A stretch of 64,000 nucleotides of DNA, from the NCBI RefSeq assembly GCF_963666675.1, contig NZ_OY762929.1, positions 186,001-250,000 on the forward strand. Reading direction: 5' to 3'. The notes beneath the pieces were generated by a model that saw only the letters and a list, made by a program, of their open reading frames with translations, was not told the DNA's origin and did no database searches. Origin of the DNA: an uncultured Desulfobacter sp. (lineage in GTDB: Bacteria; Desulfobacterota; Desulfobacteria; Desulfobacterales; Desulfobacteraceae). The position numbers and the translations under genes were made by a program. Below are positions 53,631 through 62,153 of the stretch, piece after piece (the stretch's first letter is position 1; every line of letters starts with the position of its first letter).

Positions 53631-53936
53631 ATGAACAAGCCCGAAAAACACATCCTCGTATGCGCAAGTTTTCGTCCCAGCGGAGAGCCCAAGGGCAAAT
53701 GCCACAGAAAAGGGTCCGGAGATTTTTTAGCCTATATTGAAAATGAAGTGATCGACAGGGGCCTTGAAGAAGTCCTGGTATCTTCCACCTGCTGCCTGAA
53801 ACAGTGTGATGATGGTCCGGTGATGGTCATTTATCCCGATAACATCTGGTACGGCAATGTTGAGAACGAAGAAGCCATTGACGCAATTTTAGACGCCATG
53901 GAAGACGGCGAGATCGCAGAGGATTACGTACTGTAA
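53631..53936 (+). CDS. Thioredoxin-like [2Fe-2S] ferredoxin
   Basis: The 101-residue protein has Cys11, Cys24, Cys55 and Cys59, nearly the spacing of the C. pasteurianum [2Fe-2S] ferredoxin (11, 24, 56, 60), which is itself nif-linked and interacts with the MoFe protein. AAGGAGAAAA precedes the ATG. The stop codon overlaps the nifV start (TAATG), so the two are coupled. It may transfer electrons or take part in cofactor assembly; it is unlikely to be the main donor to NifH. Confidence 0.9.
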   Translation: MNKPEKHILVCASFRPSGEPKGKCHRKGSGDFLAYIENEVIDRGLEEVLVSSTCCLKQCDDGPVMVIYPDNIWYGNVENEEAIDAILDAMEDGEIAEDYVL

Positions 53937-55081
53937 TGAAGACCCATGATCTGCGGGTTTGGATGGTGGACACCACCCTTCGGGACGGGGAACAGGCCCC
54001 GGGTGTCTTTTTCCGGCCCCTGGAAAAACTGACCATCGCAAGTCAGCTGGCCGAATGCGGCGTTGATGAGATCGAGGTGGGCATTCCTGCCATGGGCGAA
54101 CTGGCCTGCAGGGAAATTGAAGCCATTGCCCAGCTGAACCTTCCCACCATGCTCACCAGCTGGTGCCGGGCGGTGAAAAAGGACATTGAACTGGCCATCG
54201 GGTGCAACACCCCAGGCTGTCACATCAGCTTTCCTACCTCGTCCATTCTGCTCAAGACCTTTGAAAAAGATGAAGCTTGGGTGCTTGAGACCCTGGAGGA
54301 CACCGTCCGGTTTGCACGCCAATATTTTGATCAGGTCTCCGTGGGCGCCCAGGACGCCACCCGCACGGACATGGGATTTCTTGTACAATTTTGTCAACGG
54401 TCCATGGAACTGGGCGTTCACCGGGTGCGCCTTGCCGATACCGTGGGCATGATCACCCCGTCCGCCCTCATGGACATGATCGAAACCCTGTTGATCCGGC
54501 TGCCCGGCCTGGCATTGGAGTTCCACGGCCACAACGATCTTGGCATGGCCACGGCCAATGCCGTATCCGCCGTAGATGCCGGAGCCAAGGCCATCAGCGT
54601 CACGGTCAACGGACTCGGGGAGCGGGCAGGCAATGCCCCCCTGGAAGAGACCGCCATGGCCCTGTTCGGCATTGGGGCCAAAAAAAGCAACATGCATCTG
54701 TCCGGACTGACACAGCTGTGCAATACCGTGGCAACCTATTCCGGACAGCCGATCCACGCGGCAAAACCTATTGTGGGATCGCGGATATTTTCTCATGAAT
54801 CCGGGATCCACTGTGCAGGCCTGCTGAAAGACGCCCGCTCCTATGAATTATACGACCCCAAACAGGTGGGGCGTTGCGGCACAAGACAGATGGTGTTAGG
54901 CGTTCATTCCGGGTCGGCGGCCATCAAGCATGCCCTGGCCCACCGCAATATTAATATTGATGCCGATGCGGCCCAGAGGCTTTTGCCCCAGGTCCGGAAG
55001 GCAGCTGCCACACTAAACAAGCCCGTATCCCCGGAACTGCTTGAATCCATGTATCGCAGGACGTTGTGCGCCGGGCAGTAG
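53936..55081 (+). CDS. nifV: Homocitrate synthase NifV
   Basis: The 381-residue enzyme condenses acetyl-CoA and 2-oxoglutarate to (R)-homocitrate, the organic ligand of FeMo-co. It has the HMGL-like barrel: MVDTTLRDGEQAPGV near the start, EVGIPAMGE, VRLADTVGMITP, the metal-binding FHGHNDLGMATANAV and NGLGERAGNAPLEE. FSHESGIHCAGLLKD follows in the C-terminal part. The alternative, 2-isopropylmalate synthase, is longer; position at the end of the nif operon makes NifV the better call. Confidence 0.95.
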   Translation: MKTHDLRVWMVDTTLRDGEQAPGVFFRPLEKLTIASQLAECGVDEIEVGIPAMGELACREIEAIAQLNLPTMLTSWCRAVKKDIELAIGCNTPGCHISFPTSSILLKTFEKDEAWVLETLEDTVRFARQYFDQVSVGAQDATRTDMGFLVQFCQRSMELGVHRVRLADTVGMITPSALMDMIETLLIRLPGLALEFHGHNDLGMATANAVSAVDAGAKAISVTVNGLGERAGNAPLEETAMALFGIGAKKSNMHLSGLTQLCNTVATYSGQPIHAAKPIVGSRIFSHESGIHCAGLLKDARSYELYDPKQVGRCGTRQMVLGVHSGSAAIKHALAHRNINIDADAAQRLLPQVRKAAATLNKPVSPELLESMYRRTLCAGQ

Positions 55082-55110
55082 GGCTCTATTTTGTAAGATG
55101 TATCAACCTT

Positions 55111-55263
55111 TAATGGCGTCGTAAAACGTTCTACGTCTACGGGGTTATGGGGTTTGGCCAGGCGCTTGACATGCTTGAATATAAGCCTTCTTCTCCCTTG
55201 GCTCTTCTCCCCCTGGCCAGGCCCCTTTACCTTGCAGGCGTAAAACGTTTTACAACGCCATTT
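55111..55263. repeat. 153-bp palindromic, MITE-like element downstream of nifV
   Basis: The terminal arms AATGGCGTCGTAAAACGTT (from 55112) and AACGTTTTACAACGCCATT (ending 55262) are 24-base inverted repeats with two mismatches. Each arm contains a GTAAAACGTTTTAC-type palindrome, and CTGGCCAGG-type segments match in the interior. It has no gene and may serve as the 3' end of the nif transcript. Confidence 0.6.
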
Positions 55264-55340
55264 CGTTTTTAACCGGCCATTTCTTTGTTTGACCAAGTGT
55301 GACGATCGTCTCTTGGCAGATGTCGGTAATCGCTTCCACA

Positions 55341-55380
55341 AAAAAAGCAGCAGGGCTTTTTTCAAAGATCCCTGCTGCTT
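55341..55380 (-). terminator. Terminator for the PEP-CTERM gene
   Basis: AAGCAGCAGGG (55345-55355) pairs with CCCTGCTGCTT (55370-55380). Read on the minus strand it is followed by TTTTTTTG. Confidence 0.88.
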
Positions 55381-55402
55381 ACCAATCCAAATGTGACTTT
55401 GT

Positions 55403-56110
55403 TTAGGTGAATTTTCTGGTAATACCTGCAATTCCGATCAGGCCGAATCCAAAGAGAAGCATTGTTGCCGGTTCCGGGTTATGAATCGTTGAAAAATCAT
55501 CCAGACCGAATCCATCACTGCGTGACGTTGTAAGCCAGGCAAGAGAGGAAAGGGTTTCATTCTCTGTCAATGTAATGCCAACAAAAAAACTTGCCTTATC
55601 TTGGTTATTTGCAAAAATACTATAGTTTAAAAAGTGGTTTATAAATAAAATAGTCATTCCGCCGGAATCGGCAGGGTCCTGAATATAAAAAAACAAATTT
55701 TTTAGTGAATCATCTTTAACGGCCAGTGTGAGTAGGGTAATATCTCCGGAATCCAACCATTGACTTGCGTCATCACTTGCGGTTGTATTGCTGCGACCGT
55801 ACCAGGAAGTGTCACTATCCTGAATGGAAAAATAGGGGGCACCATTAGAAGAATTATATGAACTACCCCCTAATCCGCTAGGGCCAACGGCTGTAAACGT
55901 CCCCACGCCGGTTTCTTTTTGGTTGTACCACCCAGTCCCCATGTCTTCAAAATCTTCCAAAACATGAACAGAGCCCTTTTGCGCTGATTTCCAAGCATTG
56001 ATTTGTGCGAGGTCAGTCGAAGCGTCCCAGACGTCAACGGTTAAAGCAAATGCAGGCGATGCCCCAGCAACTAACAAATAAACAGATAAAAATAATATTG
56101 ATTTTTTCAT
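55403..56110 (-). CDS. PEP-CTERM sorting-domain protein, secreted
   Basis: The 235-residue protein has a signal peptide (MKKSILFLSVYLLVAGASPAFA). Its beta-rich body contains many Asn, Ser and Thr, including N-x-S/T sites. The C-terminal sorting signal is NPEPATMLLFGFGLIG followed by a basic tail. Such proteins are processed by the exosortase system and linked to extracellular polysaccharide or biofilm in Gram-negative bacteria. The exosortase itself is not in the window. AGAGGAG precedes the ATG at 56110. The ligand or structural role is unknown. Confidence 0.88.
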   Translation of the reverse strand: MKKSILFLSVYLLVAGASPAFALTVDVWDASTDLAQINAWKSAQKGSVHVLEDFEDMGTGWYNQKETGVGTFTAVGPSGLGGSSYNSSNGAPYFSIQDSDTSWYGRSNTTASDDASQWLDSGDITLLTLAVKDDSLKNLFFYIQDPADSGGMTILFINHFLNYSIFANNQDKASFFVGITLTENETLSSLAWLTTSRSDGFGLDDFSTIHNPEPATMLLFGFGLIGIAGITRKFT

Positions 56111-56496
56111 TTGAAACTCCTCTTGTAAATCACCGTGGCATCTAACGATTTTCCATGGCGTGTTTTGCTTTTTCATAACCCGCAAAATTTTTTATTATTT
56201 GGGTTTTATATGAGCAATATCCATACCCATAGATGAAAACTTTATTCGTTAATTTTAAGCAATTGATTTTAAAGAGAATAGTTTGATCGTAGAGTTGTTG
56301 GTGAGAAAGACGACTTGTGTTTTATTGAATATTAAGAATTTTTTGTAATAAAAAATGTGAATTTAATATGTTATTTAATATGTTATTTTTTACATATAAA
56401 TGATCATTTTGACCTGGGTTTACGATTTTTATTTTTTGTCCCGGCCAATACCCAAATTACGATATCAGGCGTACAGGCCGGGATAAAAGCCAGGTC
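56111..56496. other. AT-rich intergenic stretch
   Basis: It holds the promoter region of the PEP-CTERM gene. A short direct repeat (TTTAATATGTTAT twice near 56361-56388) is the only structure noted. No gene or RNA is recognised. Confidence 0.45.
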
Positions 56497-56793
56497 TTAC
56501 AGTTTTTCTTTGACGGATTTGATCTTGTCCTCCATGCCTTGCTTCTTGTCGGTCCTGGTGCCCAGTTTAATGGTTGTTGTTATTCTCGGGGCGCCCATGT
56601 CATGGATTTTTTCGTGACACGCTTTAACGGCTTTAAATACCGTGTCCCAGTCTCCTTCAATGTTGGTGCCGTAGGCGTGCAGGTTTGACTTCAGTCCTGC
56701 CCCGGTAATGATTTCATGGCATGCGGCGACATATTGGGATACAGACAGGCCCACGCCTAAAGGAACAACACAAAGATCAATGATTACATTCAT
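56497..56793 (-). CDS. MTH1187/YqgV-type thiamine-binding protein
   Basis: The 98-residue protein belongs to the MTH1187 (DUF77) family, a small ferredoxin-like fold that forms tetramers and binds thiamine or a related ligand. It starts MNVIIDLCVVPLGVGLSVSQYVA and contains the family's HAYGTNIEGDWDTVFKAVKACHE and RITTTIKLGTRTDK blocks. AGAAGGAG precedes the ATG at 56793. It is followed by a metal-pump gene upstream on the same strand. Physiological role unproven. Confidence 0.88.
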   Translation of the reverse strand: MNVIIDLCVVPLGVGLSVSQYVAACHEIITGAGLKSNLHAYGTNIEGDWDTVFKAVKACHEKIHDMGAPRITTTIKLGTRTDKKQGMEDKIKSVKEKL

Positions 56794-56848
56794 TTTTATT
56801 CTCCTTCTTTTGGTTAAATAGGGCATTGTGTACCGAAATTAGATATTT

Positions 56849-58741
56849 TTAAAGGGTGCATATATGTTTCTTTGCAAAATAGCCGATTGAGGCACTGAGT
56901 CCCACAACGATGAGAGATCCTGCATTATGTGTTAAAGCCCCCCACACTGGTGTCAGCCACCCCATGAATCCAGCGAAAACAGAAATCAGATTAATGAAAA
57001 AACTGATGCCGATACACATTTGAATTGTTCTGCGCATGGTTCTCCCCAGTGAAAACAGATATACCAGATTATCCAGGCGGTCATTCATCAGTACGATATC
57101 TGCGGTATCAAGGGCGGCGTCGGATCCATTCAACCCCATGGCAATTCCTGTGTCGGCCGCTTTCAGGGCCGGGGCGTCATTTACGCCGTCCCCGACATAT
57201 ACGAGCATGCCTTTGTTATAATCCTGGATGAGGCGCAGTTTATCCGCCGGAGACTGCCGGGCCCAGACCGTATCAATGCCGATTTGATCACAAAGCGTTT
57301 TAACCGGCGCCTCCTGGTCTCCGGAGATAACGGCAAGATCTTTAATCCCCTGCAATTTAATTTCTTTAATGACCTTTGCCGCAGCCGTCCGGGGCTGATC
57401 CTGTATGCAGATCCAGCCTGCTGCCTGCTGATCAATCTTTATTTCGACGCAGGTATATCCTTTGTCGGAAAATTTATCCGATGTCATGATTTCAACGGCT
57501 TGTCCCGCTACCTTTCCGCGAATACCCCGGCCGGGGATATTGACTATGTCCCGGGCATCAGGGATGGTCAGCTGCCAATCCCGGGTTTTCTGAACAATCG
57601 CCCGGGCCAGGGGATGATTCATTTTCAGTTCCAGCGCCCCGGCGGTCTGGATCAACTTTTCTTTGTTTATGTCTGCCTGTGCGCAGACAACCTCTTTGAC
57701 CACCGGGTCGCCACTGGTCAATGTGCCTGTTTTGTCAAAAAATATCCCAACCGCTTTGCCCATATTTTCCAGGTAAATACCTCCTTTGACCAGAATGCCG
57801 TGCCTGGAGGCGTTGCCGATGGCAGACACCGTGGCCACGGGGCCTGCGAGAATAAAAGAGCAGGGGCAGCCCACGATGAGCACGGTAATGGCCCGTTCTA
57901 TATCCCGGGTAATCATAAAGGTCAGCAATGCACATGACAGAATAACCGGCGTAAACCATCCGGCATACCGGTCAACAATTTTGGCCGATTGGACTTTGGA
58001 CTGCTCTGCCGCAGTCACCATGGATATAATTTTTCCCATGGTTGAATCCCGGCCCACCCGCTCGGCCCGGACCCGGATAAAACCATCCGTGTTCAATGTC
58101 CCTGCCCAGACCTCGTCTCCCTGGGTTTTGGGCTTTGGCACCGATTCCCCCGTAACGGCGGATTCATCCACGGCACAGGCACCGTCAGCCACCGTTCCAT
58201 CCACTGGAATAACCCCGCCGGTCTTCACACGAAGGATATCCCCCCGGACAATTTGAGAGACCTTCACCGTCACTTCTTCCCCGTTTTTTTCAAGGAGCGC
58301 CGTGTCCGGCGTCATCTTTACCAGCGACTCAATGGCGTTACGTGCCGAATCGCTGACCGCCTCTTCCACCAGGGCACCGGCCACCATAATGGCGGAGACG
58401 ACGGCCGCTTCAAGCAAATTGCCGGTAACAATACAGGCGACAATGGCAATGGATACCAGTTCATCCACATTGACCTGCCGTTGGGCAATCCCTTTGACCG
58501 CCTCGATAATAATGGGTACCCCATTGATCAAAATGGATATCATGAGAATCATATCCATCACACTGAAGGCCGACAGGCGTTGCAGAATCTCCATAGCACT
58601 GAAGGCCGGCAGGCTTTGCAGATAGATGCCCTTTGCAAGATATGCCGCAGGTATTAAAAAAGCGCCGATGGCAGTTCTGATAAAGTCTTTTGACGAAAAG
58701 ATCTCCTGGTACACGTTTAAATTTGCATGTCTTCTAATCAT
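56849..58741 (-). CDS. Heavy-metal translocating P1B-type ATPase
   Basis: The 630-residue pump has the CPC metal-transport motif (VGCPCSFILAGP), phosphorylation site DKTGT, actuator TGES, ATP-binding MNHPLARAI and GDGVNDAPALKAADTGIAMG. No N-terminal metal-binding domain is present. The C-terminal spans carry few Cys/His, so the metal (zinc, copper, cobalt or other) is uncertain. A 12-residue tandem duplication (LQSLPAFSAMEI and LQRLSAFSVMDM) lies near an N-terminal membrane region. The ATG at 58741 has GGAGCGAGAG upstream. It is divergent from a MarR regulator that probably controls it. Confidence 0.9.
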   Translation of the reverse strand: MIRRHANLNVYQEIFSSKDFIRTAIGAFLIPAAYLAKGIYLQSLPAFSAMEILQRLSAFSVMDMILMISILINGVPIIIEAVKGIAQRQVNVDELVSIAIVACIVTGNLLEAAVVSAIMVAGALVEEAVSDSARNAIESLVKMTPDTALLEKNGEEVTVKVSQIVRGDILRVKTGGVIPVDGTVADGACAVDESAVTGESVPKPKTQGDEVWAGTLNTDGFIRVRAERVGRDSTMGKIISMVTAAEQSKVQSAKIVDRYAGWFTPVILSCALLTFMITRDIERAITVLIVGCPCSFILAGPVATVSAIGNASRHGILVKGGIYLENMGKAVGIFFDKTGTLTSGDPVVKEVVCAQADINKEKLIQTAGALELKMNHPLARAIVQKTRDWQLTIPDARDIVNIPGRGIRGKVAGQAVEIMTSDKFSDKGYTCVEIKIDQQAAGWICIQDQPRTAAAKVIKEIKLQGIKDLAVISGDQEAPVKTLCDQIGIDTVWARQSPADKLRLIQDYNKGMLVYVGDGVNDAPALKAADTGIAMGLNGSDAALDTADIVLMNDRLDNLVYLFSLGRTMRRTIQMCIGISFFINLISVFAGFMGWLTPVWGALTHNAGSLIVVGLSASIGYFAKKHICTL

Positions 58742-58766
58742 TCTCTCGCTCCATATTGTTTGAACG

Positions 58767-58833
58767 TCAAATATTTTGTAAATCAATCTATGAGGCAAAT
58801 ATCCCGGTTTATATTGATTGTCAAGTATTTTGA
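58767..58833. promoter_or_regulatory. Paired operators between the metal ATPase and marR genes
   Basis: TCAAATATTTTGT (58767-58779) and TCAAGTATTTTGA (58821-58833) are two near-palindromic copies spaced exactly 54 bases apart (about five helical turns). An outer inverted repeat GTTTGAA/TTCAAAC brackets them (58758-58764 and 58836-58842). The position between divergent genes fits autoregulation by the MarR protein. Confidence 0.5.
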
Positions 58834-58915
58834 TTTTCAAACTTTTAGTTGCCAGGCATGCTGCTCCGTGATAGAGAGTAATTTGATATTAATATCTTTA
58901 AGGGCAGGCATTGGA

Positions 58916-59329
58916 ATGGATCTGAACTATCTTGCAAAAACGATTGTGGAGTTTTACGAAAAATTGTCATCCTGGGAGGATGCCGTTGTCAGGGACACCG
59001 GATTGACAACGGCCCAGGCGCACACCATAGAAATCATAGGGCATTCAGGGCCCATCAAAATGAAAGATCTTGCCCACAGAATCGGCGTGACCACGGGAAC
59101 CTTGACTGTGGCAGTGGACAAACTTGAAAATAAAAAACTGCTTGAAAGAAAACAGTGCAAAACGGACAGAAGGGCTTACCTCATTGAATTGACAGATGCG
59201 GGCCAAGAATATTTCAAGCAGCATCACAATTTCCATATTAAGATGACCCAGGAAATTGTAGCGGATTTAACCGATGAAGAGCAGGAAATATTCAGTGCTA
59301 TTCTTGAAAAAATGATTAAAAAAATTTAG
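58916..59329 (+). CDS. MarR-family transcriptional regulator
   Basis: The 137-residue protein has the winged-helix of the MarR family: a helical N terminus (LAKTIVEFYEKLSSWED), TTAQAHTIEIIGHSGPIKMKDLAHRIGVTTGTLTVAVDKLENKKLLERK with the recognition helix, and the wing KTDRRAYLIELTDAG. The C-terminal dimerisation helix ends in EKMIKKI. The ATG at 58916 is chosen as the start of the conserved domain; a longer frame from 58727 would cover the operator region. It is likely to repress the divergent P-type ATPase until a ligand (perhaps a metal or redox signal) binds. Confidence 0.9.
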   Translation: MDLNYLAKTIVEFYEKLSSWEDAVVRDTGLTTAQAHTIEIIGHSGPIKMKDLAHRIGVTTGTLTVAVDKLENKKLLERKQCKTDRRAYLIELTDAGQEYFKQHHNFHIKMTQEIVADLTDEEQEIFSAILEKMIKKI

Positions 59330-60947
59330 CTTCAAGCGTTACCCAAGACGCACTTAAGCCGAATGCCTTTTTTTGCCTCAGCTCAGTAGGTGTAGGGATC
59401 CCGGCAGGCATTGTTGTTGAATCAAAAGACCTGGTGGTGTAATAAACATCTCCAGCTTTAAATTCCTGTACTTTATCGTCGACACTTTTTAAAGTATAGA
59501 AGTACTGCCGATGCCATGTCCCAGGAAAGGACAATCACCATGGAAATAAAGGCAGTGTATCCATTCGGACCAGACACCGTTCAGGCCTTCACCGGGGCGA
59601 GGCCTCTCCGTCTTTAGGGGACTCGTTTCCTCCGGCTACTATGCCTTCTGCTGACTTCTCCCATGTGGTCAGGACCGGTTACCCGGCCCTCAGCCTTTTG
59701 GCACATGGGAGACCTCCCTGGGTAAACACATGCCTTTCAGTGCGTGAATGCCGAGTTTAGGGACATACCCTGTAATGGATAGAGGACTTTAGGCCCAGGG
59801 TCGGAATAAAATCTTCCAAAATATGGCCCGAATTTTTGAGCCTTATTTAAGGCGCTCGCTTGGGAGCATATTGAAATATGTGCCTAGGGGAGCAACAAAG
59901 AAGAAGGCCAAAAAGGCAAGCCATATGGGAGAATTTATTTTGATCCTGGGCCTTACCTTGTTGTGCAGGCTCGTCCCGGTATGCGCGCCATCTTACACAA
60001 AAACGAGCGTAGCAGCATGTGCGGGTGAGCGGGGCGTTAGTCAAAAAATAAGACCATGCAAGAAATGACAAAAAAAGAGTTTTTGTTACAACTCGGAAAC
60101 TACGGAAAAAATACTGAATATCGCGGCATTTGATAATATTTATACACGGTCATGCCGTGCATTGCCTGATAAAGGCGCCTCTAAATTTTTAAGAAATCTT
60201 GTCATGCCCGAATGCAAAACTCGGAAATCAAAGAACAGGCCTTGCTATCTGATACATCGAAATCTTTGACTAGTATTTCACTGAGCGTTTCACCCGTTTG
60301 AGATTGAAAAACCAACCCGGATTGGTATAGGAATATGATAGTTACGTCTAAAATAAATGTTGGAAGAAAGAATTTATTTTTGCCTGATACTCCTATCTGT
60401 ATATTTCAGGCTCTCTTGAGCATATGTTTAATTTTTGTTATACCTTGCTTGGCAAAAAACAACTTCCTATCTGTAGGTATTGGAATAACGAAGATAGCAA
60501 GCTGTATGAAGAAGTGGGGGATGATGTCAATTGTGCATTTAATACATAAACAATAGTATCAAGTCATATGGATAATATGACTAGTTGGTAATGTATTGCA
60601 ATGATTGCGTCGCTCTCCCGGATAAACGTTTTATCGGCTAAAAATTGGGGCAGGACAGGCTCATGCGGTGATCGCTAAAAGTTGAGCTGTTTCTATTTGT
60701 ATGTGATCGCCCAAAATGGCGAGTATAACTCAGCAAAGTAACGGAATGCCTACGATTGTTGACGGATAAAATGATTTTAATCTACCTCGAGCCTAACTCG
60801 CTATGAGTGATAACACCGGCACCTATTGGTCTCTCAGTAGGAAATATGCATAAACAAGTTTTGTGCCGTTGGTTCAAGTAAAAGCCTTGCCGTTAACTTT
60901 ATGACATTGAGTATTAATTAGTATACATATTTATTGGGGTGAATAAA
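59330..60947. other. 1.6-kb relic region, possibly including group II intron remains
   Basis: No credible gene was found. On the minus strand, 59540-59750 contains GAAGTCAGCAGAAGGCATAG and nearby GGGAGGTCTCCCATGTGCC. These resemble the start of group II intron reverse-transcriptase reading frames, but frames are broken throughout. A minus-strand frame of 72 codons (59316-59534) and plus-strand frames at 59823-60068 and 60335-60556 lack ribosome sites and family features. The stretch is likely decayed mobile DNA. Confidence 0.35.
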
Positions 60948-61961
60948 TTGAAAAATGAAACCTTAAATCAGGAATACCAAAAAGACAACCTCTTATTTTT
61001 ACGAAGATATCTAAGAATGACACAGAAAAATTTTATAAAACAATATTTTTCAGATGAAAACGGCGAAGCATTGATCAGCATTTCAACGTTGTCTAATCTT
61101 GAGTCAAAGGGGGGTGCAAGGCTGGATAACGTTATAAACACTGTTGCTGAAAAGCTGAATATAGACCCTTCTGCATTTAATATTCACCCGGATAACTTTG
61201 TGAAAAACATTGATGTATTTGTACGGGAGAAGAACGAAGGCCCATCTATGTCGGAGGCGCCACTTGGTACAAAGAGCAATGTCGGAATATTAATTCACGA
61301 ATTGACAAACTATTTTGCAGATCAAATTTTTACGGGCAAGCTTCGTCCAGGTGACAAAATTGAATCTGACAGAGCTTTGGCGAAAAAGTTTAACGTTGGT
61401 CGAACCGCTATACGTGAAACCTTGAAAGTACTCAATGTACTCGGACTTATTGATATTCGGCCTGGACAAGGTTCTTTTATTTGTAAGGATGGTTCAAATT
61501 TCTTTATTATTCCGCTTTCATGGTCAATATTTCTTGATTCTGAAAAAATTGACAGCATTCTTGTTGTTCGTGATATGCTGGAAATTAAGGCGGCAGAGTT
61601 AGCAGCTATATCTGCTGCTGACGGCGAACATTTATATGACTTGACAAATGTTTCTTATGCAATGCACACGGCATATGTAGAACAAAATTTCAGGGACTTT
61701 CTTGATCTTGATTTAAAATTTCATGAGGCAGTTTCCCGTTGTTCGAAAAATTCGATTATTTTTAATCTTTCACAAACAATCAGTAACCTCATTCGTCGTG
61801 TAAGCAGTACGGGTATGGTGAATATTGAACAGTTAACTCATATTTACAACGAACATCAGCAGATATACGGATTTATTATAGCGCATGACAGTGTTGCGGC
61901 CGGTGAAGCGATGAAAAAGCACTTGGAACAATCCCGCCAGAGATATGACTATAACCTGTAA
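60948..61961 (+). CDS. Transcriptional regulator: XRE-type HTH plus GntR HTH plus FCD domain
   Basis: About 337 residues. The N-terminal ~75 contain a Cro/C1-like helix-turn-helix (LRRYLRMTQKNFIKQYF ... STLSNLESKGGARLDNVINTVAEKLNIDPSAF). Then comes a GntR winged helix (LRPGDKIESDRALAKKFNVGRTAIRETLKVLNVLGLIDIRPGQGSFI) and an all-helical FCD effector domain (DMLEIKAAELAAISA ... DLKFHEAVSRCSKNSII). FadR-type regulators normally lack the first module. A TTG at 60948 follows GGGGTG by 6 bases; a GTG at 60939 is the alternative. The gene is AT-rich, and a small-acid catabolic locus downstream may be its target. Confidence 0.85.
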   Translation: MKNETLNQEYQKDNLLFLRRYLRMTQKNFIKQYFSDENGEALISISTLSNLESKGGARLDNVINTVAEKLNIDPSAFNIHPDNFVKNIDVFVREKNEGPSMSEAPLGTKSNVGILIHELTNYFADQIFTGKLRPGDKIESDRALAKKFNVGRTAIRETLKVLNVLGLIDIRPGQGSFICKDGSNFFIIPLSWSIFLDSEKIDSILVVRDMLEIKAAELAAISAADGEHLYDLTNVSYAMHTAYVEQNFRDFLDLDLKFHEAVSRCSKNSIIFNLSQTISNLIRRVSSTGMVNIEQLTHIYNEHQQIYGFIIAHDSVAAGEAMKKHLEQSRQRYDYNL

Positions 61962-61987
61962 AGAATCACCTATCCCATTTCTTCAAT

Positions 61988-62020
61988 GATGAACCTGCGC
62001 TAATTGAAAGTTGGTTCATC
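61988..62020. terminator. Short hairpin after the regulator gene
   Basis: GATGAACC (61988-61995) pairs with GGTTCATC (62013-62020) and is followed by TTCTC. It sits between convergent genes and is a weak terminator candidate. Confidence 0.4.
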
Positions 62021-62153
62021 TTCTCATGTCACATTAACGATTCATAGATGGGGTTCTTTAACCGCTTAGGTTTCTATCAAACTGTAAATGACTCCGCTTC
62101 AGCCGGCCTCGGCTCCCTGGGGTGTCCAGTTTTCGAGGGGCCACTAGGGTCAT

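Noticed and set aside
45283..55081. Alternative (vanadium or iron-only) nitrogenase
   Set aside because: No delta-subunit gene (vnfG/anfG) lies between the alpha and beta genes, and the NifD ligand contexts and modABC linkage fit the Mo enzyme.
60335..60556. 73-codon plus-strand frame with a hydrophobic segment
   Set aside because: No ribosome site, no similarity to a known family, and it lies in decayed DNA; insufficient support.
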